Source of the DNA: JANWWM01 sp046292465
Lineage (GTDB): Bacteria; Bacteroidota; Chlorobiia; Chlorobiales; Thermochlorobacteraceae
Length of the DNA: 64,000 bases
Direction of reading: 5' to 3'
NCBI GenBank assembly: GCA_046292465.1
Contig: JBKBRB010000007.1
Location: 1 to 64,000, forward strand
Shown: positions 33,549-42,294 of the stretch, piece after piece
Layout: each line of letters starts with the position of its first letter
How positions within the stretch are numbered: the stretch's first letter is position 1
Notes under the pieces: generated by a model
The model's database searches: none
Told to the model about the DNA's origin: nothing
The model's input: the letters and a program-made list of their open reading frames with translations, nothing else
Program-made: the position numbers and the translations under genes

Positions 33549-36500
33549 ATGAGATTGACACCACAACCGTCAAACCCCGATTCAGATGTGCGTTCCCTTA
33601 TCGAGAAGGCGCAAAAGATATGGACCGAGCGGCTCATTGACCTCTCGCGCAACAACCCCTTGCTTTTTTATCGCCACCTTAAAACAGGCACGCTCGACCT
33701 CAGTCAATCGCCTGCATTAGAACAACTGCTGGCGGGCAAGCACGTGAGCGCAAAAGACTTGCTTCCGCGCAATAGCGAATTGGTGAAAAGTAACGGCACC
33801 AACGCACAACCACCCCAAGCGATAAGCGAGAAAGAAATCAACGATAAACTTGTCGCCATTCGCCGCAAGGCACAAAGCAACTACGAAGAGAAAGGCATTG
33901 AGACCCTTCACTTGGCGGTTGGAATTGCCAGTTGGCAAGCAACAGACAACGGAAGTCGATTTAACGCGCCCGTATTGCTCATACCCGCACGCATTGAATC
34001 GCGCCGAGATGCGTGTGGCAACTTACGGCTCTCGCTTGGTGGCACGCCGCAGATTAACCCCGTGCTGAAGTATGTGCTCGAGAAGAACCATAGCATTCAT
34101 CTCAATCATCTCGATATGTCTCAAGATGACATCGACGAGAGCGACAACGATACAGAGAATAAACTTACGCTCAACGCTATAACAAGTCTCTTCGACAAGG
34201 TGAAAAGCACAGCAAAAGACTTGTCCGATTTCACGATTCAATCGCACTTCATTTTGGCAAACTTCCAATTTGCTAAGATGGCAATGGTCGAAGACTTGAA
34301 GCGCAATCAAGAAGCCTTGATGTCGAGCTCAATCATCGCCGCCATTGCAGGTCATGCGCCCTCACGCCAGAACCTTGCTCATGCTGTGGCGGAGATAAAC
34401 CCAAGGCAACTCGATCATGTTTCGGCTTTGGAGGATTATCTGGTGCTTGACGCTGATTCCTCACAGCAACTTGCGATTGTGATGAGTTGCAAAGGACAAA
34501 GTTGCGTCATTCAAGGACCGCCCGGCACAGGCAAAAGCCAAACCATCGCCAACTTGATTGTCCAAAGCATTGCGGAAGGACGTCGCGTGCTGTTTGTCGC
34601 CGAAAAACGCGCCGCCCTCGATGCCGTGCTTAAACGCTTGAGCAGTCGAGATGTGGATTTAGGATATTTGGTGCTCGACTTGCACGACGCTTCGGTGTCG
34701 CGCAGAGAAGTGTTCGCGAAATTAGGTAAGGCTCTGGAGCGCGTTAAGCAAACCCAACCGCTAAACGGCTTTGAGAAAGTTTATCATGAGTTTGAAGAAC
34801 GGCGCAAAGCCTTGAACGAGCACGCATGGAAGGTCAATGAAGTGCGACCGCCGACAGGACTTTCAGTGAACCAAATGGTAGGCAAACTGGCTCGCCTGCC
34901 GAAGCACCACCAAACGACGCTCCGCTTGCGCAGCGAAACCATGAAGCATCTCACCGAGCAACGTGCAGATGAAATCAAACACGTGCTCAACAGTGCCGCT
35001 GCACATGCCACGCTCTTTTTAGGCACCAACCCTTCAGCGTGGAACAACGCCAAAATTCGAGATGGAGAGCAAGTAAAAGAAGCTCTGAACTGTTTAGACG
35101 CGCTTTTTGAACACTTGCCGTCATTTACACAGCATCTTGAAAACACGGTGAATCAACTCGGCATAGCCATGCCAAATACAGTGGGCGAAGTCAAGGCAAT
35201 CGTCAGTTGGCTCAATGATGTAAAATCCATTCGTCAGATATACAGCGATGGTATCTTCTTATCACCGCTAAAGGCGGAAACCCTTGCGCCCGCCGCACGA
35301 GGCAAGGTTGCAGAAGTATGGGCAATGCTCACCGACGCCGCTTATCGCGCCACACGCCGACACATGCTTAAACTACGACGCGAACAAGCCCCGACCACGA
35401 CGCTCTTGGAAGAAGCGCGAAAAATCGAAGACGCATTCAACCGATGGCAGAAGTTAGGCGCAACATCCAGCACACCTCTTCTCATCGAGAGCAAAGAGAG
35501 TTTGGAAAAAGCACTGAGCACCTTGCTGAACATGCTCAACAAGCTCGACGGCTTCGTGCCAATGCACCTTTCAGATGAAATCGCACTGAAGGCAATCTCT
35601 GATAAGGTTTATCAATTAGCGCGTGACCGACAAACGCCGTTTCTCCTGCCAACAATCTCAGGATTTCGTTCACACATCCAAGAAGTGGGATTAGAGCCTT
35701 TCATAGACGACCTACGCACGAAGGCAATTCCTGCCGAAGATTGGTCAAACTACTTTGAGCAAGTTTGGCTCTCCACAGCACTCGAGCAGGCGTGGATATG
35801 CAACCCTGCGCTGGCGTCATTCAACGGGCGCACACACGAGCGGCTCATTGAAGAATTCAAAACACTCGATGTTGAGCGCAGGCAGTTGGCAGCAAAGCGC
35901 GTTCGAAAACTCCACGCTGAGCGAACGGCTCAAGCCATGAAGACCTACCGCAATCAAGCCGATTTAATCAGTCGGGAAGTAGCCAAGCAAAAACGGCACA
36001 TTTCACTGCGAGAACTGTTCAAGCGCGCACCTGATGTGCTCACCCAACTTATGCCGTGCTGGATGGCAAGTCCGCTTTCCGTGAGCCAATTGCTCGAATG
36101 CGGCAAGGAGTATTTCGACTTGGTCATCTTTGACGAAGCCAGTCAAATCTTCCAAGAGGAAGCCATTCCGTCGCTTTATCGCGCAAAGCAAGTTGTTGCC
36201 GCAGGCGACCGTCATCAACTTCCACCTACCAACTTCTTTGCAACAGGCATCGAGGAAGAAGACAATTTTAACGACGAAGAACAGTCCGACGATTCAGCAA
36301 ACGCCATCAAAGGCTTTGAGAGCCTGTTGGATACCCTTCAATCTTTCCTTCCGAATTACCACTTAGATTGGCACTACCGCAGTGCTGATGAACGGCTCAT
36401 TGCATTCAGCAACGCGCACATCTACGGCAGGCGATTAGTTACCTTCCCATCTGCAAGCAATCAAAATGTGATTCGCCACATTGTGGTGCCGCACCACCCA

Positions 36501-37733
36501 AATGCGACCGAGCAAGAGGAGAGCGCATCACGCGAAGTTGAAAGAGTGGTGCAAGAAGTCATTATGCATGCTCAAACTCATCCAAACGAATCGCTTGGCG
36601 TGATTACAATGGGGCTTCAGCATGCTGAACGCATAGAAGCAGTTCTGAATCGCGAACTGGCAAAGCGGACCGACCTTAGCGAGTTCTTCGCACAGGAAAA
36701 AGAGGAACGATTCTTCGTTAAAAATCTGGAAACCGTGCAAGGCGATGAACGCGACGCTATCATTCTATCTATTGGCTACGGCAAAACTGCAAATGGCGAC
36801 TTGCCTCATCGCTTTGGACCATTGATGCAAGAGGTTGGTTATCGTCGGCTAAATGTCGCTATCACGCGAGCGCGACGACGAATGTGTGTGATTAGTTCGT
36901 TCAGTCATGATGATATAGACCTTAGCCGCTCCAACAGCCGTGGCGTGCAACTTCTGAAAGCCTATTTAGAATATGCCGCCAGTGGTGGCAAACGAATGTC
37001 TGCGCTTGAGCATACGAGTGAAGTTGCACTCAATCCGTTTGAAGCCGATGTGCGCGACGCGCTGGAAGCACGAGGTATTAAGATAAAACCGCAATTTGGT
37101 GCCGCTCGCTATCGGATTGACCTTGTTGCCATGCACCCACAGAAACTCGGGAAGCCTGTGCTGGCGATTGAGTGCGACGGTGCGTCCTATCACTCGAGTG
37201 CGACGGCACGCGACCGCGACCGACTACGGCAAACACAATTAGAGCAAATGGGCTGGCGATTCCATCGCATTTGGTCAATGGACTGGTTTTATCGCCGTGA
37301 GCAAGAAATTGAGCGCGCCGTGGCGGCATATCATGAAGCCGTTCAACTTGCCGACGGCACCGAAGAAGAGGATATTCAAAATGAAGAGATTCAAGACACT
37401 GTGGAAATTTCGTCGTCTTCGATGCACGCTTCTATGCCACAGCAAGCAAGTGTTGACCCCCGTCGTGGCGCGCGTCCTGAACTCCCTAAACGCGAAAGCA
37501 TTAACGAATACAGCGATGAAGAACTCATGTTACTTGCAGATTGGGTGATGTCTGACGGCGTGGTGCGCACGGAAGAAGAACTAATCAAGGCAATTTCCAA
37601 AGAACTTTCTTTCTCGCGCACAGGAAACCGCATCCGAGAACGTTTAAGCAAAATCGTTAAGATGATGAACAACCGTTCTTTCAACGAAAATCAAACGGAG
37701 ATATGGGGGAAATCTCCTGAAGCGCAAAAATAG
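33549..37733 (+). CDS. DUF4011-SF1 helicase with C-terminal nuclease-like domain
   Basis: A 1394-residue protein. The N-terminus (about 15-150, WTERLIDLSRNNPLLFY) is a DUF4011 domain. The superfamily 1 (DNA2/NAM7, UPF1-like) helicase core is split: Walker A GPPGTGKSQTIANLI at about 324, Walker B LVIFDEASQIF near 858, HYRSADERLIAFSN, GDERDAIILSIGYG and LNVAITRARRRM. About 500 residues, partly helical, separate the motifs. Near 1190-1270 a DUF559/MTES_1575 endonuclease-like fold follows: LVAMHPQK, AIECDGASYHSS, ARDRDRLRQTQLEQMGW and FHRIWS. The last ~80 residues are helical. This architecture is frequent in defence islands. The substrate is probably DNA or RNA; anti-phage function is inference. 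Confidence 0.85.
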   Translation: MRLTPQPSNPDSDVRSLIEKAQKIWTERLIDLSRNNPLLFYRHLKTGTLDLSQSPALEQLLAGKHVSAKDLLPRNSELVKSNGTNAQPPQAISEKEINDKLVAIRRKAQSNYEEKGIETLHLAVGIASWQATDNGSRFNAPVLLIPARIESRRDACGNLRLSLGGTPQINPVLKYVLEKNHSIHLNHLDMSQDDIDESDNDTENKLTLNAITSLFDKVKSTAKDLSDFTIQSHFILANFQFAKMAMVEDLKRNQEALMSSSIIAAIAGHAPSRQNLAHAVAEINPRQLDHVSALEDYLVLDADSSQQLAIVMSCKGQSCVIQGPPGTGKSQTIANLIVQSIAEGRRVLFVAEKRAALDAVLKRLSSRDVDLGYLVLDLHDASVSRREVFAKLGKALERVKQTQPLNGFEKVYHEFEERRKALNEHAWKVNEVRPPTGLSVNQMVGKLARLPKHHQTTLRLRSETMKHLTEQRADEIKHVLNSAAAHATLFLGTNPSAWNNAKIRDGEQVKEALNCLDALFEHLPSFTQHLENTVNQLGIAMPNTVGEVKAIVSWLNDVKSIRQIYSDGIFLSPLKAETLAPAARGKVAEVWAMLTDAAYRATRRHMLKLRREQAPTTTLLEEARKIEDAFNRWQKLGATSSTPLLIESKESLEKALSTLLNMLNKLDGFVPMHLSDEIALKAISDKVYQLARDRQTPFLLPTISGFRSHIQEVGLEPFIDDLRTKAIPAEDWSNYFEQVWLSTALEQAWICNPALASFNGRTHERLIEEFKTLDVERRQLAAKRVRKLHAERTAQAMKTYRNQADLISREVAKQKRHISLRELFKRAPDVLTQLMPCWMASPLSVSQLLECGKEYFDLVIFDEASQIFQEEAIPSLYRAKQVVAAGDRHQLPPTNFFATGIEEEDNFNDEEQSDDSANAIKGFESLLDTLQSFLPNYHLDWHYRSADERLIAFSNAHIYGRRLVTFPSASNQNVIRHIVVPHHPNATEQEESASREVERVVQEVIMHAQTHPNESLGVITMGLQHAERIEAVLNRELAKRTDLSEFFAQEKEERFFVKNLETVQGDERDAIILSIGYGKTANGDLPHRFGPLMQEVGYRRLNVAITRARRRMCVISSFSHDDIDLSRSNSRGVQLLKAYLEYAASGGKRMSALEHTSEVALNPFEADVRDALEARGIKIKPQFGAARYRIDLVAMHPQKLGKPVLAIECDGASYHSSATARDRDRLRQTQLEQMGWRFHRIWSMDWFYRREQEIERAVAAYHEAVQLADGTEEEDIQNEEIQDTVEISSSSMHASMPQQASVDPRRGARPELPKRESINEYSDEELMLLADWVMSDGVVRTEEELIKAISKELSFSRTGNRIRERLSKIVKMMNNRSFNENQTEIWGKSPEAQK

Positions 37734-37774
37734 GCTGAAAGTATAGCAGATGAGTTGCGACTTCAAAACTTAAC

Positions 37775-38854
37775 TTAGTTCATAGATACCTTCACAAGGC
37801 GATTTACATTTCGCTCATGCAAAAGTTCTTCAATATATGAGTAGCCTTTTTCTACGACCTTTTCAGCGACATTCAGAGCAGTGCTTTTAATATCGGCACC
37901 GCTACCGAAAACTGTATAATGCACCCGCTTACCGACAGGTTTCTTCATGGTTCTTGGCGAAAAGTCGATGGCTTCTACTAAACCGTTATAGGCACCCCAA
38001 AGTGTTTCGCGACAATGTGGCATATTGGCTCCCGCGCCATGGATAGCATTATCTAACCACTCGAGATGAAGGTCAGATATGGCCGGTTGGCTTGGTTCAG
38101 AAGGTTTCACCGCACGATAATAGCCAAGATATTGTTCACGGTTCATCTTGAAATTCGCCATCGCGTTGAATAAATCTTGAAGATGCTTCGTTGCCGTGTC
38201 GACCATCTTCAACGCCTTTATCGCATCATTGATTTGCTCGTTTATATTCTTTGTGTGTCGGAAAGAATAGGAGGTCTTCGTTGTTCTAAGTGCTAAGTTC
38301 AGTGTATTTTCGCAAACGACTCGAATAGGCGTTAAGGAAACTCGCAGTCCCATTATTCCATTAAACCCTTGCGAAATGAGCAAGTATTTATTGATGGTAT
38401 CGTCTTTGGCAATTTCCATTTGTTCGGGAAGTCGCGCCATGAGCCAGCACTTTTCGCCGTTTCCGAGAACGCCAGCGGTTTCATAGACGATGTCGCTTTC
38501 GTTGAGGAGCGTCTCGACGATTGTTTTCATTTCCGTGTTCTGAAAAATCTCGTAATCTTCTCCAACAATCCCGAATGTGTGTTGGGGTTCATCAGTGCGA
38601 TAGGTTGCAAATTTTCCCTCAATCTTATTGAGTGCGGCGATGATTTTATCGGCACTAATATCGCCTTCCATTTTCATCGTCTCAATAATACGTTCGAAGT
38701 TTTTCGGAACTCTGTAAATCGCGTCCTTTTGGACATCATATCCTAAACCGCCCTTTTCTAAAATGTCCTTCCAAGAGATGGAGTCGAGCGCGAAGCCGAG
38801 TTGATGCCAAGCATGTTCTTTTCTACTCACGAAATTTCTGAGATTGTGTGCCAT
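37775..38854 (-). CDS. DUF932 (TIGR03299) phage/plasmid-like protein
   Basis: About 359 residues from the ATG at 38854 (MAHNLRNFV); the longer reading upstream encodes a hydrophobic run that belongs to the overlapping small gene's region and is rejected. Family features: AWHQLGFALD, FGIVGEDYEIFQN, CWLMARLP, SLTPIRVVCENTLNLAL and FRHTKNINEQINDA. DUF932 proteins occur mainly in phages, plasmids and integrated elements (YeeA/YfjQ-like), with unknown role. It converges on the helicase gene with only 41 bp between the stops. Confidence 0.85.
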   Translation of the reverse strand: MAHNLRNFVSRKEHAWHQLGFALDSISWKDILEKGGLGYDVQKDAIYRVPKNFERIIETMKMEGDISADKIIAALNKIEGKFATYRTDEPQHTFGIVGEDYEIFQNTEMKTIVETLLNESDIVYETAGVLGNGEKCWLMARLPEQMEIAKDDTINKYLLISQGFNGIMGLRVSLTPIRVVCENTLNLALRTTKTSYSFRHTKNINEQINDAIKALKMVDTATKHLQDLFNAMANFKMNREQYLGYYRAVKPSEPSQPAISDLHLEWLDNAIHGAGANMPHCRETLWGAYNGLVEAIDFSPRTMKKPVGKRVHYTVFGSGADIKSTALNVAEKVVEKGYSYIEELLHERNVNRLVKVSMN

Positions 38855-38895
38855 TGGTGTGCATTGTTTAGAGGTTAACATCAAAAATATAAAAG

Positions 38896-39051
38896 TTAGA
38901 AAAAGAAAGATACAAATAGCCGACATACAAACCACATAGTGCCCAGTATCATCATACCCGGAAGCATAATGACCAAAAAGAATGTGAGAATGTAAGGGGC
39001 GGCAATGATTAAGATAACAATCGCAACGCCTGTGAGCAACGTTTTTAGCAT
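38896..39051 (-). CDS. Possible 51-residue hydrophobic membrane peptide
   Basis: A short frame from ATG 39051 to TAA 38896. The product is almost wholly hydrophobic: LLTGVAIVILIIAAPYILTF followed by further membrane-type residues with a Pro-Gly turn, and it ends FVSFFF. Two closely spaced membrane helices are possible. It lies between the DUF6745-like and DUF932 genes on the same strand. There is no strong SD. It may be a real small membrane protein (toxin-like or regulatory) or chance; no homologue is recognised. Confidence 0.4.
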   Translation of the reverse strand: MLKTLLTGVAIVILIIAAPYILTFFLVIMLPGMMILGTMWFVCRLFVSFFF

Positions 39052-39139
39052 AACTTATAGTGGGGTTTTAGCGGTTATATTAAATTTTTTGGACAAGGAT
39101 AATCTGAAAGAATCAGACTATCCTTAATCGATAACTAAA

Positions 39140-40411
39140 CTAAGACCGTTGTGTCCAATGATAGCCAGATGGAATATCTTGAAAAGGTCTTGAAAATTCA
39201 GCCGCTTGGATAGCCGAATTAAATGACGAAGACGTCGCAATCAAATAGTTTGTGCCTGTTGAAGGACAAGTGAACTTGATATATGCAATTTTCCCTCCAA
39301 ACCTACGCGTTACAGGGTCAAATGCTCCCGGAATTTTAACGGTTGTTCGATACAGCGTTAATTCTTCAAGTTCAGTTTCTTTTTTTGTTCCCATAAATTC
39401 ATTGGTAATCGGTGAAAACACAGGTTTCTCTACTTCGTGAGCAACTACGACGCTATCAACAACTTCTAACTTCAAGAAGTTAAGTAAGTAGTCAATTCCT
39501 TTTGCCTCTATATTGGCATACATTGCTGCACGAATTTCTTCGTTTGTCTCTTTAAGAAAATCTTCGAGGGTAAATGTCCCTTCAAAGATATCTTCTCTAA
39601 AGATGCGGCGTCCGTTAATAAAGTAGTAATTTTTTTTGAAACAGATATGTGAATATCCAAATTCAATCGCGCTTTTAGTGAGGCTGTGTAAAGCATTACG
39701 CTGAGGACCTCTTGAAACCGATTTTGGATACTTTGAAATAACCCATATATCTTCACGCGGAATAACTGTGAAAATGCCTGCTTTTTGCTGATACTTTTGA
39801 TACTCTTTGTAATGTATCCAATAGGGTCGTCCTGTGGCTTCGCAAAATGTCTGCCAACTGTAATAATTATCTGCAAATAATCCTACAGCAAGCAACGTGT
39901 CGTCGTTGCTTGCTGTAAATTTGCGAATTAAATCAGCGTTTTCAGGGGTAGAAGGTAAGTCCATATAAGAAACACAAATTGGCAGCACATATTCAAAAAG
40001 CGCGTTTGAACGCTTCTCGACTTCTACATAATCAAGATTATCTTGACGAACGGCATTTACCGCAGAATTAAAGAGTTCAAGAAACTGGCGGTCGCCTGAA
40101 TCCCACAAAATCTGCATGGCGTTGAACATAAATTGTGCTTCAATGGGGTTTTCGCAGACCAAAACGAAGGGACGGGGAAGGTCTTGCTGTTTTTGGTAGA
40201 AAATCGCACAATCTAAGGCGTCCTTATAGTTGAACTCATGATAACGTTTACCAGAATCGAGAACAGCCAGATGATTTCTTGCAGACTTACTGAGGAATTC
40301 CAGCTTGCCCTTGATGCCGTGGCTGCCTGTGATGTTCGTCGTCACTCGTCCAAATCGTCGCAAAATTGTTTCAGATTCTTTTTGAATAAGCAATTTGTGT
40401 TCTTTCGTCAT
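39140..40411 (-). CDS. DUF6745-like protein
   Basis: A 423-residue cytoplasmic protein without catalytic motifs I recognise. It follows the plan of DUF6745 proteins: an N-terminal helical part with PFVLVCENPIEAQFM, a middle ending in the degenerate PRPYW-type strand (GRPYWIHYKEYQKYQ), then SKYPKSVSRGPQRNALHS, SAIEFGYSHICFKKNYYFIN, TLEDFLKETNEEIRAAMYAN and a C-terminal beta segment with FTCPSTGTNYLIATSSS. The usual DG and WHG residues are altered, so it is a divergent member. Its neighbours are the small GDV/HxH protein and DUF932. Function unknown. Confidence 0.55.
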   Translation of the reverse strand: MTKEHKLLIQKESETILRRFGRVTTNITGSHGIKGKLEFLSKSARNHLAVLDSGKRYHEFNYKDALDCAIFYQKQQDLPRPFVLVCENPIEAQFMFNAMQILWDSGDRQFLELFNSAVNAVRQDNLDYVEVEKRSNALFEYVLPICVSYMDLPSTPENADLIRKFTASNDDTLLAVGLFADNYYSWQTFCEATGRPYWIHYKEYQKYQQKAGIFTVIPREDIWVISKYPKSVSRGPQRNALHSLTKSAIEFGYSHICFKKNYYFINGRRIFREDIFEGTFTLEDFLKETNEEIRAAMYANIEAKGIDYLLNFLKLEVVDSVVVAHEVEKPVFSPITNEFMGTKKETELEELTLYRTTVKIPGAFDPVTRRFGGKIAYIKFTCPSTGTNYLIATSSSFNSAIQAAEFSRPFQDIPSGYHWTQRS

Positions 40412-40487
40412 ACTTTTTAATATGTTGGAGTTTGTATACTTACCTGACCTTCTACCACAAAAATAGTAAGAAACGCTGGGGAGTGAT

Positions 40488-40877
40488 TTAGTCCATCACC
40501 CTTTCCCAATTATTGTCAAATGGGTTAAATCGGCGTTGAATTCCGACTCTATACACGCCGGGCTTAAAAAATATCGGACGATGGTCAGCGATTGATGCAA
40601 TCACTCTTGAATCAAAGAACTTTGGATCATTCGTGTTTGCTTCAAGCGTGTGGTTCAGCACAGCACCTTCGCCGAAAACGCGGACATAAAACCCGCCTTC
40701 TACTTGAGGGTCTTCGTAAAGTTCGTAGTTGCCACAAAGTGCATGGACATGCCCTGATTTTTCAGATTTCGCAAAAAAACGCTTTTCAACTTTTCGTGCA
40801 GTTGGTGGAATTGATTCCATACCAAAAACCTGCACATCACCTTGATGATACATTTGACCGTTGTAGTGCATAGACAC
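40488..40877 (-). CDS. Small conserved protein, GDV...SGHVH family
   Basis: 129 residues. The pattern MYHQGDVQVFGMESIPPTAR, SEKSGHVHALCG, then LNHTLEANT, FFKPGVYRVGIQRRFNP and a terminal ERVMD matches a family of short proteins from phages and bacteria whose core reads GDV, GE-x-TGH-x-H and YRV-x-x-QRE. The two close histidines suggest a metal or active site, but no activity is known to me. It is part of the minus-strand group with the DUF6745-like and 22-residue-repeat genes. Confidence 0.65.
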   Translation of the reverse strand: MSMHYNGQMYHQGDVQVFGMESIPPTARKVEKRFFAKSEKSGHVHALCGNYELYEDPQVEGGFYVRVFGEGAVLNHTLEANTNDPKFFDSRVIASIADHRPIFFKPGVYRVGIQRRFNPFDNNWERVMD

Positions 40878-40947
40878 AGTAGTTTAGAGTTAATAAGATT
40901 ATGTTAATAAAGTAACTACACAGAAAGAACAAGAAAACTTTGCTTTG

Positions 40948-41823
40948 CTATATCTTTTCTCCATATCTATATTTTAGCAGATGCGGACAATACATTTTGA
41001 CCGCCCATATATCTTTTTTCCAATTATACATGCTGTGGTCTAAATGTTCAGGGCAATACTTTGCCACTGCCCAAGACTCATCTTGCCAGTTAAACTTCTT
41101 TGGATTAAAAAGTTCAGGCCGATGCTCCGCCAACAATGAAGAAAACTTTTTCCAATTAAATTTTTCTTCATCAAAAAGATATGGTGCTTCTTCAATAAGA
41201 ATCCCTGAATGATCTTCCCAGTTAAACTTCTGGGCATCAAAATGCTCAGGGCAATATCTGATAATTGCCCAAGACGCATCAGCCCAGTTAAATTTTTCAG
41301 GGTTGAGGTATTCAGGACAATACTTCGCAACAAGGCTTGAACACATCTTCCAATTAAACCTTTCAGGGTCGAAATGTTTCCATTCGCGACAATACTGCAC
41401 AAGAAGTTCTGAATGATTCTCCCAATCCCAATAAAATTTTTCAGGGTTGAGATATTCAGGACAATACTTCGCAACAAAGCTTGAATACTTCTCCCAATTG
41501 AACTGATTATGCTCGATTTCCCATCCAATTAAGTCAACACATGTATGCTCATAGACTAAATCATACCGAGTTCCGATTAGACTAAACACTTCGTGCAAAT
41601 CTACAATCGGCGAAGTAAAGAATTTTCTCATACATGCTTGTTGGAATTTCGTCCAACGCGTTCCTTGAACATCTGGACTGATATGAAAAGTCCAAGATGC
41701 ACCTGGTATTTGATAAAACGGCGCCGGTGGTGGAACGCCCTTTGGCTTATCTTTTGGTAAATGAACTGCGAAATACTTTTCAAATACATCAAATGGAATT
41801 TTGTTTGTTTTGATTCTTCTCAT
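40948..41823 (-). CDS. Protein with eight 22-residue FNW...YCPE repeats
   Basis: A 291-residue protein. Residues 1-100 are a unique N-terminal part (ending YDLVYEHTCVDLIGWEIEH). From about 105 on there are eight tandem units of about 22 residues with consensus F-N-W, four variable, S-x-L-V-A-K-Y-C-P-E-x-L-N-P-E-K. Trp and the Cys-Pro-Glu are the most constant; unit 2 is longer and unit 5 has lost CPE. This will form a solenoid-like stack, so a binding scaffold is likely. Similar but unnamed repeats exist in other bacteria as far as I recall. A GGCGAG SD lies just before the start. It is the first gene of the minus-strand accessory group. Confidence 0.85.
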   Translation of the reverse strand: MRRIKTNKIPFDVFEKYFAVHLPKDKPKGVPPPAPFYQIPGASWTFHISPDVQGTRWTKFQQACMRKFFTSPIVDLHEVFSLIGTRYDLVYEHTCVDLIGWEIEHNQFNWEKYSSFVAKYCPEYLNPEKFYWDWENHSELLVQYCREWKHFDPERFNWKMCSSLVAKYCPEYLNPEKFNWADASWAIIRYCPEHFDAQKFNWEDHSGILIEEAPYLFDEEKFNWKKFSSLLAEHRPELFNPKKFNWQDESWAVAKYCPEHLDHSMYNWKKDIWAVKMYCPHLLKYRYGEKI

Positions 41824-42294
41824 ATCTCGCCTTTCTCTGTTTTACGATTTGATTAATAATTTATCAGAAATTCAGTATTTACTGAACTGCTTTCAAAACA
41901 ACTACATAAATTGTGTAAAAAAATATCCCACAACTCATCTGCGATAAACCAATTCAGAACCTATATTAGACTTCTATTAGTCCTAAATTAAACCTAAATT
42001 TGCAGGCGAGGCGTGTGCGCGTAGTAGCGCGAAAGAAAAGTTAGTGTGGATATTGGAGACTTTGATATGGGTAGTGTAAGTAGTAGGCAAAGTGTCATGC
42101 GCGTAAGGGTTTAAGTTCCACATACTATTTCGTGCGTTAGACGAAAAAGCCGAAAGAAAGTTTCCATATTTTTGAGGGAAAATAGCGATTTTTGAATCGC
42201 ACCGAAAAAGGTGGGATAATGCCGTAGTCGTAGTTGGCAGTAGTCGTAGTTGAGTAGCGATTTCTACACACTATTAGATGCCTGAAAAATAAGC
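41824..42294. other. Non-coding stretch with short direct repeat
   Basis: About 470 bp with no gene that I can support. The 13-bp sequence GTAGTCGTAGTTG is repeated at 42224-42236 and 42240-42252. The left part should contain the promoter of the repeat-protein gene. The right edge joins dprA, where housekeeping genes resume, so it may be a boundary of the accessory segment. Confidence 0.45.

Noticed and set aside
37775..38935. N-terminally extended DUF932 start at 38935
   Set aside because: The added 27 residues are hydrophobic and precede the family N-terminus MAHNLRNF; the start at 38854 is used.
41040..41528. A 162-residue minus-strand protein inside the repeat gene
   Set aside because: It is a shifted-frame shadow created by the 66-bp periodic DNA of the FNW repeat gene.
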